NCBI RefSeq assembly: GCF_019008365.1
Contig: NZ_JAHHUL010000002.1
Coordinates: 62,001 to 126,000, forward strand
Source: Phosphitispora fastidiosa
GTDB lineage: Bacteria; Bacillota; Thermincolia; Thermincolales; UBA2595
Length of the DNA: 64,000 nucleotides
Direction of reading: 5' to 3'
Positions 25,245-32,958 of the stretch are shown here, one piece after another (position 1 is the stretch's first letter; the number at the start of each line of letters is the position of its first letter). Position numbers and translations under genes: made by a program. The notes beneath the pieces were generated by a model, which saw nothing but the letters and a program-made list of their open reading frames with translations, ran no database searches and was not told the DNA's origin.

Positions 25245-27665
25245 TTAAACTGCCGACCTGTACTTTTCTATTCTGCCGGTATAATAATCGGTAAGCCTTT
25301 GGGCAGCCTCCATGGTGGCCGCCTCGCTGACAACCCGAAAAACAGGCTCCTCACAGTCAGGGAGGACAAGTGTCCAGCCCTCGTCGGCGTAAATTTTTAT
25401 TCCGTCAATCAATTCAACTTTTCCGTTTGCGGCATCTTCTATTAGCCGCCTCATAACCGTGCCTTTTTCCGACCAGGGACATTGCACCTCTTTTCTGTAA
25501 ATACAGGATCCGGGCAGCCTATGGAACAGCCGTGCCAGGTCGGTATCTTTTTCCAGCAGGTATTCCAGAACCTTCAGGAAAATAAATATTCCATCATAAA
25601 AAGGCTGGAACAGGCTTTCGCTGGATATTTCCATCATTGCCCGCGGATGCACTTTTGTCCTGATAACCTTTCTTCCCATTGCCAAAGCCAGGTTTTCGAT
25701 AACAGATGATGCCGTAACCGGGACACCGATTTTTTCGTCTCCGCTCCGGGCCATAGAAACATATGCCCAAAGAATCATCAGTCTATCGTCACTGATAATT
25801 TCCCCTGAGGGTGAAAAGAGGATAACATCATCACCATTACTGCTGAGCAGTACCCCCATATCCAGGTGACCTTCCCTGACCAGGGCCGCTATATCCTCCC
25901 GGGAGTAATCCGGAGCATTCAAGGTAGTCACCTGGCATCCGAGCTGTTCAAACAGAGGAGGAAGAAACCAGCCGAGGTTTTGATAGTCATACGCCACCAA
26001 CAGACGGGCGCGGCACCTTTTAGCCATATCCCTGTCAATATTGCGCAGTAGTCCCTCTCTGTAAGCTTCCGCCATCTGCGGCATATATTTGACTTCTCCC
26101 AGGTTCCTGATATCCGCTCTCCGGAAATCCTCCTGAATATATGTATTCTCAATCTTGCGCTCAAAATCCTTGCTGATGTTGATCCCTTTTTCATCAAGGA
26201 ATTCAATGATAATCCTGCCGCGGTCGTGTGGAGGAAGCATCCTGATGTGAATTCCGGCCTTTGCGTTCAGACTCTTGACGGCATAGCGGGTAATCGGGGT
26301 CGTAGCCACACCCACATCATATACATTGATTCCGGCAGCCTGAAGGCCTGGTGTAAATGCTTTCTTGATAACCTCTGAAGGCCTGTGGCAGTCACTGCTG
26401 ACCACAACATGGGACCCCCGAAGTATTGTTGAACCATGGGCAACCGCCAGCCTGACAACCATTTCCGGGGAGACCTCCACATTTACCCGTCCGGCAACCC
26501 CATGTGTTGAAAACAGACTCTTACGGCGGTCTCCGCCCCAAATAAGGGACTCGGTTAAAATCGTATAATCCTCAACCATCTTATCAGGCCAAATTTTAAC
26601 TCGGGGTTTCACAATCACTCTTTTGCCATAGTAATTGTTGTCTCCGGTAACAACCCCCTCAAACATGGCCGTCCCGGCCATTATCCTGTTGTGATTGCAT
26701 ATTGTCGCTCCCCGCAGCTCAACACCAATGTCTATAAAGCTGCCGTCCCAGGCCACGGTATGTTTAAGGGAGGCTCCGGCCCTGATAGTGTTATTGTTAC
26801 CCAGCACCGTATAGCTCCCTATTTCAACACCTTCTTCTATGTTACAGTTATTCCCAATATAAATAGGCCTTCCGGCAAACTTGACACCGGGTTCCAGGAC
26901 CGTACCCTGCCCTACCCAGATGCCTTCGGCCAGTTCTCTCCCTGGAATCGCTGCCTGGAGCAAGCCATCCATCAGGTCATACTGGGTCTGGCGGTACTGC
27001 TCCAGGCTCCCGATATCGGACCAGTAACCCTCAGCCACATAGCCAAACATGGGCATTCCTCTGGACATAAGCAGTGGGAAAAGATCTTTGCTGAAATCAA
27101 AGAACGTGTCCCTCTCAAAATACTCGAATATCTCTGGCTCAATGATGTATATGCCCGTATTCACAGTATCACTGAAAACCTCGCCCCAGCTCGGCTTTTC
27201 CAGAAAACGTGTAATGCGTCCGTTATTATCACACATAACCACCCCGTACTCAAGCGGGTTCCTGACTCTGGCCATCACCAGGGTGACAATGCCGCCCTGT
27301 TTCCGATGAAATTCAACCGCTTCAGTAAGGTCATAATCAGTAATCCCATCACCACTGATGACAAGAAAAGTCTCATTAAGAAATTCTTCGGCATTTTTCA
27401 CACTTCCGGCTGTCCCCAGGGGGATTGTTTCCTCAAAATACCTCAGGTTAACACCAAGGTCTGACCCATCGCCAAAGTGGTCTTTGATTACCTCAGGAAG
27501 ATACTGTAAGGTCACAGCAATATCTGTGATGTGGTGTCTTTTCAGGAGTTCCACAGCATACTCCATAACCGGCTTATTCAAAACCGGCACCATAGGCTTG
27601 GGTTTGTTGCACGTTAAAGGCCTTAGCCTTGACCCTTTGCCTCCTGCCATTATCACAGCCTTCAT
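25245..27665 (-). CDS. Sugar nucleotidyltransferase fused to a phosphohexomutase-like domain
   Basis: An 806-residue fusion: nucleotidyltransferase domain (1-235; KAVIMAGGKGSRLRPLT, VISGDGITDYD, EKPSW), left-handed beta-helix hexapeptide repeats (250-370), then a PGM/PMM-type domain (380-780). Usual call is mannose-1-phosphate guanylyltransferase. In the mutase half the Ser loop (normally TASHNP) reads GIHIRMLPPHDRGRI near 471 and the metal loop (normally DGDGDR) reads LLSSNGDDVILFS near 607, so mutase catalysis is doubtful; similar degenerate fusions occur in other bacteria. The nucleotide-sugar product is unknown. It sits between a GH57-GT4 enzyme and a GH15 enzyme. Confidence 0.85.
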   Translation of the reverse strand: MKAVIMAGGKGSRLRPLTCNKPKPMVPVLNKPVMEYAVELLKRHHITDIAVTLQYLPEVIKDHFGDGSDLGVNLRYFEETIPLGTAGSVKNAEEFLNETFLVISGDGITDYDLTEAVEFHRKQGGIVTLVMARVRNPLEYGVVMCDNNGRITRFLEKPSWGEVFSDTVNTGIYIIEPEIFEYFERDTFFDFSKDLFPLLMSRGMPMFGYVAEGYWSDIGSLEQYRQTQYDLMDGLLQAAIPGRELAEGIWVGQGTVLEPGVKFAGRPIYIGNNCNIEEGVEIGSYTVLGNNNTIRAGASLKHTVAWDGSFIDIGVELRGATICNHNRIMAGTAMFEGVVTGDNNYYGKRVIVKPRVKIWPDKMVEDYTILTESLIWGGDRRKSLFSTHGVAGRVNVEVSPEMVVRLAVAHGSTILRGSHVVVSSDCHRPSEVIKKAFTPGLQAAGINVYDVGVATTPITRYAVKSLNAKAGIHIRMLPPHDRGRIIIEFLDEKGINISKDFERKIENTYIQEDFRRADIRNLGEVKYMPQMAEAYREGLLRNIDRDMAKRCRARLLVAYDYQNLGWFLPPLFEQLGCQVTTLNAPDYSREDIAALVREGHLDMGVLLSSNGDDVILFSPSGEIISDDRLMILWAYVSMARSGDEKIGVPVTASSVIENLALAMGRKVIRTKVHPRAMMEISSESLFQPFYDGIFIFLKVLEYLLEKDTDLARLFHRLPGSCIYRKEVQCPWSEKGTVMRRLIEDAANGKVELIDGIKIYADEGWTLVLPDCEEPVFRVVSEAATMEAAQRLTDYYTGRIEKYRSAV

Positions 27666-27694
27666 CAGACAAACCTCCCTATCAAATTTTGCAT

Positions 27695-30520
27695 TTAACC
27701 GGCAGCATAGCCTACCTTTTTTGCCTCAGAAATAATCTCATTGTATACATTGATAGTTTCTGCTGCTATCACGCCCCAGTTATATGTGGAATTAACTTTA
27801 TCCCAGGCTGCCTGGCTTATCTGATGTGCCAGGGTCGGATCACCCAGGAGACTGACAACAGCTCCTGCGAGGCCTTCCACATCACCCGGAGATACCTTCA
27901 GACCATCGATCCTGTGTTCGATAACCTCAGCCAAACCGCCGGTTTCACTGGCAATTACCGGCACCCTGGTGGCCATCGCCTCAAGAGCAACTATTCCAAA
28001 GGGTTCATATAAACTGGGGAACACAGCAATATCAGACCCGGCAAACAGCAGGTTACGGGTTTCATCATTAGCAAACCCGGTGAAATAAACCTTTTCTCTT
28101 ACCCCCAGCTTTGCAGCCAGATTTTCCAGATGGTCCTGGTAGGGCCCTTTACCGGAAATGACAAATTTGGTATCGGGAAACTTCCGCAATATTTTGGGGA
28201 CTGCTTTAATCAAAACCTGGACCCCTTTTTCAGCTACCAACCGTCCGATAAAATATACCATTTTTTCATTTGGCGCTGCATAGCTGTTGCGGAAACCCGG
28301 GTCAACCGCTCTTGGCTGAACATTCTTGATTTCAACCCCATTGGCAATTATTCTGATCTTTTCAGCGGGAAGCTGAAATACCTGGGCAAGCTCCCTGGCC
28401 ATATATCTGCTGCAGCAGATAACTTCCCAGGACTCATAGGTAAGCTGCCACTCTATTTGGTTTATGTGCCGCTGAATGTCATTATGAATACCCCGATTCC
28501 TCCCGTATTCGGTGGCATGGATTGTGGAAACCAGGGGAATCTGGTATCTGTCCTTCAGATCCTTTGCTGACTGCGCCACCAGCCAGTCATGGGCATGAAT
28601 GAGGTCAAAGCCGTGTTCCCTGACCAACCCATGAGCCCGTTCCACCATGGCAGTATTGAGGCACTCAACCCACCTCAGGAAATTCCCGGAATCGCACTGC
28701 CGGGGCTGGACCCTGTAGACATGCACCCCATCAACCCTCTCATAATCAGTGGCTCCCGGAACATAACACGTTATCAAATGTATTTCCTCCCCCTGGGCAG
28801 CCAGCGCCCTTGAGAGATCATAAACATGTCTGGCCAGACCGCCAACTGTCTTTGGCGGGAATTCCCAGGACAGCATTAGAATTTTCCTGTTCTTACGTAC
28901 AGTTCCCTGACCGCGCCTGGTGAGTGACACCACTGTCGGAGTATCAGGCTGGTAAGCCCGGTAGTCGATGTCCGGAAATATGTTGTCGGCATGCTCCAAA
29001 ACTGAAATTTCATTTTCATTGAGATCATCGTTGGTAAGAGCCCAATAGAGGCGGCTGAACCTGGCAATGTGGTCCTTGGTCCTCTTCTCGGCATACCCTA
29101 CTGCCGTCTTCATTTTCATTATAAAGGCCCAATCCGAGCTCTGGGCCAAGAGCAGTTCCCTGGCCATCTGGTTTAACGCCCGTTTTCTGAGTCCTTCTGC
29201 ACCCGGATTAGCCTGGGCTGTCTCTGTCATGCGGGTCTCGGCTTTGTGCAGGTGCCGATAGATCCAGTCATTGGGAGGTGAAAGCCACACTTCGTTGTAT
29301 CCCTTATGGCCCCAACTGGCCATAGGTAGTGAAGCCACCTGATTTGTCGGGTAGAGGTTCAGGTATTCCCAGGGGGTAATTGTTTTTACTGTGTCCTGAT
29401 CATAATGCAGCTTCCGCAGCAGGAAATCAATCCAGTCAGGCCCTTCATACCACCAGTGGCCAAATAGCTCAGCGTCATAAGTTGAAACAACAATCGGCAG
29501 CCGGTCCATCCGGGAGGCCAGGTGCTGCATCTGTTTTTCCCTGTTAAACATAAAGTTGGCGGCGTGCTCTGCCGCCCTGTCCGCCGCAGCTGCAGGGTTA
29601 TAGACCTCCTTTTGGTCCGTCTTCCCGGTGATGCGGTAATACTTGATGCCGGTATCTATACGCAGGTTGTTCTCCCCCACATATGGCCCGACATAGTCGA
29701 TGTCCAGATCATAACCGATATCCCGGTAAAACTCACGATACCAATAATCACCCGGATAACCCTGGTTCATATCCCAAACCTGCTTGGAAGTTTCCGGGTC
29801 ACGCCCGAAAGCAGCAACACCTCCGGGTGTGTAAAGCGGCGCATATATACCGTGCACCGGACTCGGAGTTGCAAACATAATCCCATGGGTATCTGTGAAA
29901 AAAAACTGGATCCCATAAGCCTTGAGGATTTCATCTATCCCAGGGGTATACCCGCACTCAGGCAGCCAGATACCTCTGGGCGGGCTGCCAAAATGTCTGG
30001 TAAACAGGTCCACAGCCACAGCAACCTGTGCCCTGATGCTCTCTTTTCTCTTCATTAGAGGAAGAAAACCGTGGGTGGCACAGCTTGTGATAAGTTCAAC
30101 ACAGTCCTTTTCCCGGAATTTTCTGAAAGCCTGAAGCAGGTTAGTTCCATACCTGTTCACAAAAATATCCCTGATTTCCCGGAACCTCTCCAGGTACATA
30201 TGAGCCGTGTCCTCAAATTCACTCCCCGCAGTCCGTTCAGTCTCTCTGCCGGCCAGTTCAATAAGTTGATTGAGGTGCATAAGGTAGCGCTTCCGCAGCA
30301 AGTCATCTGCCATCATCGAAATCAATGGCGGGGACAAGGATACTGTAACCCTGAAATCCACGCCATCATCCAACAAACCATCAAAAATCTTAATCAACGG
30401 TATATAGGTTTCGGTAAGGGCCTCAAAGAACCACTTTTCTTCGAGGTAATTCTCTTTTTCAGGATGCCGTATGTAAGGCAGGTGTGCATGTAAAACAAGC
30501 GCAAGATAGCCTCTTAGCAT
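27695..30520 (-). CDS. GH57-GT4 fusion: alpha-glucan branching-type hydrolase joined to a glycosyltransferase
   Basis: A 941-residue bifunctional enzyme. Residues 1-about 510 form a GH57 domain (LALVLHAHLPYIRHPE; nucleophile motif IWLPECGYTPG; acid motif YDAELFGHWWYEG followed by C-terminal helices), closest to branching-enzyme-type GH57. Residues from about 550 form a GT-B transferase (MLSWEFPPKTVGGLARHV; YFIGRLVAEKGVQ; FPSLYEPFGIVALEAMA with the E-x7-E motif). A polymer could be extended and branched by one protein. The frame is open to 30853 but that part is antisense-like shadow of the DUF4912 gene; ATG 30520 opens with the GH57 motif one base after the DUF4912 stop. Confidence 0.9.
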   Translation of the reverse strand: MLRGYLALVLHAHLPYIRHPEKENYLEEKWFFEALTETYIPLIKIFDGLLDDGVDFRVTVSLSPPLISMMADDLLRKRYLMHLNQLIELAGRETERTAGSEFEDTAHMYLERFREIRDIFVNRYGTNLLQAFRKFREKDCVELITSCATHGFLPLMKRKESIRAQVAVAVDLFTRHFGSPPRGIWLPECGYTPGIDEILKAYGIQFFFTDTHGIMFATPSPVHGIYAPLYTPGGVAAFGRDPETSKQVWDMNQGYPGDYWYREFYRDIGYDLDIDYVGPYVGENNLRIDTGIKYYRITGKTDQKEVYNPAAAADRAAEHAANFMFNREKQMQHLASRMDRLPIVVSTYDAELFGHWWYEGPDWIDFLLRKLHYDQDTVKTITPWEYLNLYPTNQVASLPMASWGHKGYNEVWLSPPNDWIYRHLHKAETRMTETAQANPGAEGLRKRALNQMARELLLAQSSDWAFIMKMKTAVGYAEKRTKDHIARFSRLYWALTNDDLNENEISVLEHADNIFPDIDYRAYQPDTPTVVSLTRRGQGTVRKNRKILMLSWEFPPKTVGGLARHVYDLSRALAAQGEEIHLITCYVPGATDYERVDGVHVYRVQPRQCDSGNFLRWVECLNTAMVERAHGLVREHGFDLIHAHDWLVAQSAKDLKDRYQIPLVSTIHATEYGRNRGIHNDIQRHINQIEWQLTYESWEVICCSRYMARELAQVFQLPAEKIRIIANGVEIKNVQPRAVDPGFRNSYAAPNEKMVYFIGRLVAEKGVQVLIKAVPKILRKFPDTKFVISGKGPYQDHLENLAAKLGVREKVYFTGFANDETRNLLFAGSDIAVFPSLYEPFGIVALEAMATRVPVIASETGGLAEVIEHRIDGLKVSPGDVEGLAGAVVSLLGDPTLAHQISQAAWDKVNSTYNWGVIAAETINVYNEIISEAKKVGYAAG

Positions 30521-30521
30521 C

Positions 30522-31049
30522 TTAATCCTCCTCACTGTCATTATTATTGGAATTGATATAAACGCCGTCACTGCTGAAGGTTTCCTGTTCTGTCGGCCAT
30601 TCCGCAGGTTTCTTCCCGGACAACCGGTCCAGCAGATCCGCCATGACGAGTCCCGAGCCGTCAGCCAGGCTGTCCCGCGGTGTCTGGATAACATCAGACC
30701 TGAGCAGGCAGACAAACCTGCCGTCAGGAGAAAAAACACCCAGGTCAGCACAATAAGAATGGTTTGCCTTGACATCAGTAATATAATAATTATTTGCCAA
30801 GGAATGTACGTTGAGGTCATAACTGCCATGGGCTTTATTCCTGTCCTCACCAAGCCCGGTCAAGTCGTAAACACGCAGCGTAAGTTGTATTTCCCCCCAG
30901 GGTCGTCCAAATTCCCCGGCTACCAAGTCCATCTGCTCATTGGAAATCTCCCAGTAGGTAAAAATACAGTGTGGATCTCTTACGAGAAGCATGACAGAAT
31001 TTTCATTGTAACTGGCCGGAAACCCGTATTCAGGCACGGTAACACTCAT
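30522..31049 (-). CDS. DUF4912 domain protein
   Basis: A 175-residue protein with the DUF4912 pattern: SVMLLVRDPHCIFTYWEIS, LTLRVYDLTG, and NYYITDVKANHSYCADLGV, resembling a carbohydrate-binding or Ig-like fold. DUF4912 genes are often next to GH57 and glycogen-type genes; the role is unknown. The C-terminal 40 residues are acidic and low-complexity. ATG 31049 lies after GGAGGAGAGG. First gene of the alpha-glucan operon, behind a leader with a c-di-GMP riboswitch. Confidence 0.8.
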   Translation of the reverse strand: MSVTVPEYGFPASYNENSVMLLVRDPHCIFTYWEISNEQMDLVAGEFGRPWGEIQLTLRVYDLTGLGEDRNKAHGSYDLNVHSLANNYYITDVKANHSYCADLGVFSPDGRFVCLLRSDVIQTPRDSLADGSGLVMADLLDRLSGKKPAEWPTEQETFSSDGVYINSNNNDSEED

Positions 31050-31341
31050 CTAAGCCTCTCCTCCCCCAAAATAAATACATGGTCATTATATGCGGACCTT
31101 CTTTAAAAAGAACTACACCTGTCAGAAATTTCACAAACCTAAAAAATCATTCATTGTAACTGTATTCTCAAAAAGCCTTTATTTCCCTTGTATTTTTTTT
31201 GCTGTTATATTGTCAAATTAAGGACATTTGCAGATATAGACCTGTAAAAAAAGTAAACACATGTTCATCAGTTGGTGAAATCCTGCAAAAATACAAGCAG
31301 AAAATGCGCGTAAAAAATGCCTGTAAAATAACAAAAATACA
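31050..31341 (-). other. Long leader between riboswitch terminator and DUF4912 gene
   Basis: About 290 bases follow the riboswitch terminator before the DUF4912 start. I see no open reading frame with a ribosome site. TATAAT occurs at 31085-31090 (minus strand) with a poor -35, and TTGACA occurs about 100 bases upstream of it with a poor -10, so a second promoter inside the leader cannot be excluded. Confidence 0.4.
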
Positions 31342-31371
31342 AGCCTGTCCCCGGGTTAACGGGAACAGGCT
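31342..31371 (-). terminator. Intrinsic terminator of riboswitch 1
   Basis: AGCCTGTTCCCG pairs with CGGGGACAGGCT on the minus strand, followed by a T-rich run. It lies 35 bases after the c-di-GMP aptamer, the normal distance for an expression platform, and its sequence is close to the terminator at 32704-32731. Confidence 0.8.
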
Positions 31372-31406
31372 CACATTGCCGTCCAAAATCACCACGCTGC
31401 TATTCT

Positions 31407-31484
31407 CCGGTAACCCGGCTGTCAGGGATATTATCCCAGACCCGTGGTTTTGCGCCCCCACCTCTCAATGGGTTTGCCTTTATC
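31407..31484 (-). promoter_or_regulatory. c-di-GMP-I (GEMM) riboswitch 1, variant core
   Basis: On the minus strand: GGCAAACCCA, a P2 stem capped by a GAGA tetraloop, GGCGCAAAACCACGGGTC, a P3 hairpin and AGCCGGGTTACCGG. These are the landmarks of the c-di-GMP-I aptamer. The core departs from the two other copies (GGCGCAAAACC instead of GACGCAAAGCC). It has its own promoter (31539-31567) and a terminator after it, and it precedes the DUF4912/GH57-GT4 operon. Confidence 0.9.
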
Positions 31485-31538
31485 TGAATAATGATATTTA
31501 CTTAGTTGAAGTAAGTAACCTGAAACTTTTATTAATTA

Positions 31539-31567
31539 ATTATATACTTTCTTAACAAATATTTCAA
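31539..31567 (-). promoter_or_regulatory. Promoter of riboswitch 1 transcript
   Basis: TTGAAA (31567-31562), a 17-base spacer and a perfect TATAAT (31544-31539) on the minus strand. The expected start is about 50 bases before the aptamer. Confidence 0.85.
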
Positions 31568-31619
31568 GTATAATTGTTTTAATTTGCTATGTGTTTAACC
31601 TCTCTTTGATCAAGACACA

Positions 31620-31646
31620 AAAAAAAGACCGCATCGTGTGCGGTCG
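31620..31646 (-). terminator. Terminator of the transglutaminase gene
   Basis: GACCGC-ACACGAT-GCGGTC followed by eight or more T on the minus strand, 30 bases after the stop codon. Confidence 0.9.
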
Positions 31647-31675
31647 CTTCAGAAAAAAGGAGGTTCGAGGAATGT

Positions 31676-32533
31676 TTAATAGACTTCCTGGGTTTTCTTA
31701 TGGGTGGTTCCAAAAATCCCTGCATCCTGGTCAAATACCTTCCAGACTGTATCCATGGTGACCCATCTATCGCCAATCCGGACCTCGTTCCAGGCGTGCC
31801 CGTACCAGGTTCCCCCGGTCCCGGCCTCTCCGATTACGGTCCTGGCTTCAATCCCTTCGGCCCGGCACATTGCGGTAACCAGGTTTGCGTAGTCCCGGCA
31901 CAGCCCTTTTTGGGTCTGTAGAGCCTTCACAGCGCCGTCATTATCATAAAATTCACCGCGGCGAAACTTGTCCATGTCATAAACCATGTTTTTGCTGACC
32001 CACTGGAAAATGGCTTTGGTCCTGCTGTAGTCATCCCCGGCTTGTCCTACTATCTGCCGCGCTTTATTGGTTATTACTGGGTTATTGCTTTCAATCCCCC
32101 ATGAAGGGAGCAGATATCTCTTATCACCGTTGTCAGTGTTCTCAATCTGTGCTCTGGCCAGCGAATCATACGCAATCGTACCGGCCTGACCCGGTTTTAC
32201 CAGGTTGAAATCCACCCGGTATGTGCCTTGTCCAAATCTCAGGTATACAGCCCCGGCAACCGTATTGCCAACTTTAGGGTAATAGTAGTAGGTCTGGTCA
32301 TCACCCAGAACAGTCCTGACAATTATTCCTGTATATTTTTCGGTAACAGTACCCTGGAAACCGAACCAGGTATCAAAGCTGTTACTAGCCAGTGTCACCG
32401 AATTACCTTCGGTGTAAGGGGAAAACCATCTGATGTTTGCCTCCCCGGCAAATGCTGTCGGAGCAAATGTAGTGATAAGAATAATAGCAGTTGAGATTAT
32501 CAGAATCCTTCTAAGCAGCCTGAAATCTTTCAC
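31676..32533 (-). CDS. Secreted transglutaminase-like protein under c-di-GMP riboswitch control
   Basis: A 285-residue protein with a signal peptide (VKDFRLLRRILIISTAIILI to FAPTAFAGEA), an N-terminal beta-rich region and a transglutaminase-core domain. The catalytic triad is visible: Cys in TQKGLCRDYANLV, His in WYGHAWNEVRIG and Asp in RWVTMDTVW. The family includes peptidases and cross-linking enzymes, so either cleavage or cross-linking of surface proteins is possible. GTG 32533 has GGAGG eight bases upstream, directly at the 3' end of riboswitch 2; the frame remains open through both riboswitches to 32833 but that part is untranslated. Confidence 0.88.
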   Translation of the reverse strand: MKDFRLLRRILIISTAIILITTFAPTAFAGEANIRWFSPYTEGNSVTLASNSFDTWFGFQGTVTEKYTGIIVRTVLGDDQTYYYYPKVGNTVAGAVYLRFGQGTYRVDFNLVKPGQAGTIAYDSLARAQIENTDNGDKRYLLPSWGIESNNPVITNKARQIVGQAGDDYSRTKAIFQWVSKNMVYDMDKFRRGEFYDNDGAVKALQTQKGLCRDYANLVTAMCRAEGIEARTVIGEAGTGGTWYGHAWNEVRIGDRWVTMDTVWKVFDQDAGIFGTTHKKTQEVY

Positions 32534-32546
32534 GGCCAAAACCTCC

Positions 32547-32625
32547 TTCGGTAACCCGGCTATCTGGAATATCCAGACCCGTGGCTTTGCGTCCCCACCT
32601 CTCGATGGGTTTGCCTTTATCGGGA
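32547..32625 (-). promoter_or_regulatory. c-di-GMP-I riboswitch 2 (gene-proximal of a tandem pair)
   Basis: On the minus strand: GGCAAACCCATC, GAGA tetraloop, GGGGACGCAAAGCCACGGG, a P3 hairpin TCTGGA-TAT-TCCAGA and AGCCGGGTTACCG. The ribosome site GGAGG of the transglutaminase gene starts two bases after the closing segment, so ligand binding can control ribosome access directly; there is no terminator between. Confidence 0.93.
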
Positions 32626-32703
32626 GTGACAGTGTTTCCAATCTGGAAAAACTCTTCATTTCCCAATATAGTTTTGGTGAGTATTCACTTTGGTAAACAA
32701 TTA

Positions 32704-32731
32704 AGCCTGTCTCCGGGTTCCGGAAACAGGC
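32704..32731 (-). terminator. Terminator between the tandem riboswitches
   Basis: GCCTGTTTCCGG pairs with CCGGAGACAGGC on the minus strand, followed by TTAATTGTTT. It stands 30 bases after riboswitch 3 and before riboswitch 2, so riboswitch 3 can act by transcription termination. Confidence 0.8.
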
Positions 32732-32760
32732 CATGAAATAAACACTGCCTAAATATAACT

Positions 32761-32838
32761 CCCCGGTAACCCGGCTATCTGGAGTTACCCAGACCCGTGG
32801 CTTTGCGTCCCCACCTCTCGATGGGTTTGCCATTATCA
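32761..32838 (-). promoter_or_regulatory. c-di-GMP-I riboswitch 3 (promoter-proximal of a tandem pair)
   Basis: On the minus strand: GGCAAACCCATC, GAGA tetraloop, GGGGACGCAAAGCCACGGG, P3 and AGCCGGGTTACCGG. The P2 and core are identical to riboswitch 2; P3 differs. It lies about 25 bases after the start site expected from the promoter at 32868-32896. Confidence 0.93.
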
Positions 32839-32867
32839 GAATGAGTTGTTAAATTATTTTCATTTTT

Positions 32868-32896
32868 ATTATACACCTGTATTTTAAATAGCGCAA
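32868..32896 (-). promoter_or_regulatory. Promoter of the tandem riboswitch-transglutaminase transcript
   Basis: TTGCGC (32896-32891), 17-base spacer, TATAAT (32873-32868) on the minus strand, immediately upstream of riboswitch 3 and 63 bp after the galU stop. Confidence 0.8.
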
Positions 32897-32958
32897 GAGT
32901 TTTTGTTTAATTTTGTCAAATCTTTGTCAGATTTTGTTGAAATGCAGCATTACAGCAG

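Noticed and set aside
25245-27665. Calling the fusion a bifunctional phosphomannomutase/guanylyltransferase
   Set aside because: Mutase Ser and metal loops are replaced, so only the nucleotidyltransferase function is supported.
27695-30853. A 1052-codon version of the GH57-GT4 gene
   Set aside because: The first 111 codons overlap the DUF4912 gene in another frame and resemble no protein; ATG 30520 starts directly with the GH57 motif.
31213-31461. An 82-codon minus-strand frame in the DUF4912 leader
   Set aside because: It starts inside the aptamer of riboswitch 1, runs through its terminator and has no ribosome site.
31676-32833. A 385-codon open frame that would extend the transglutaminase protein upstream
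   Set aside because: The extra 100 codons run through both c-di-GMP riboswitches and the terminator between them; the repeated peptide in it is just the translated aptamer. The supported start is GTG 32533.
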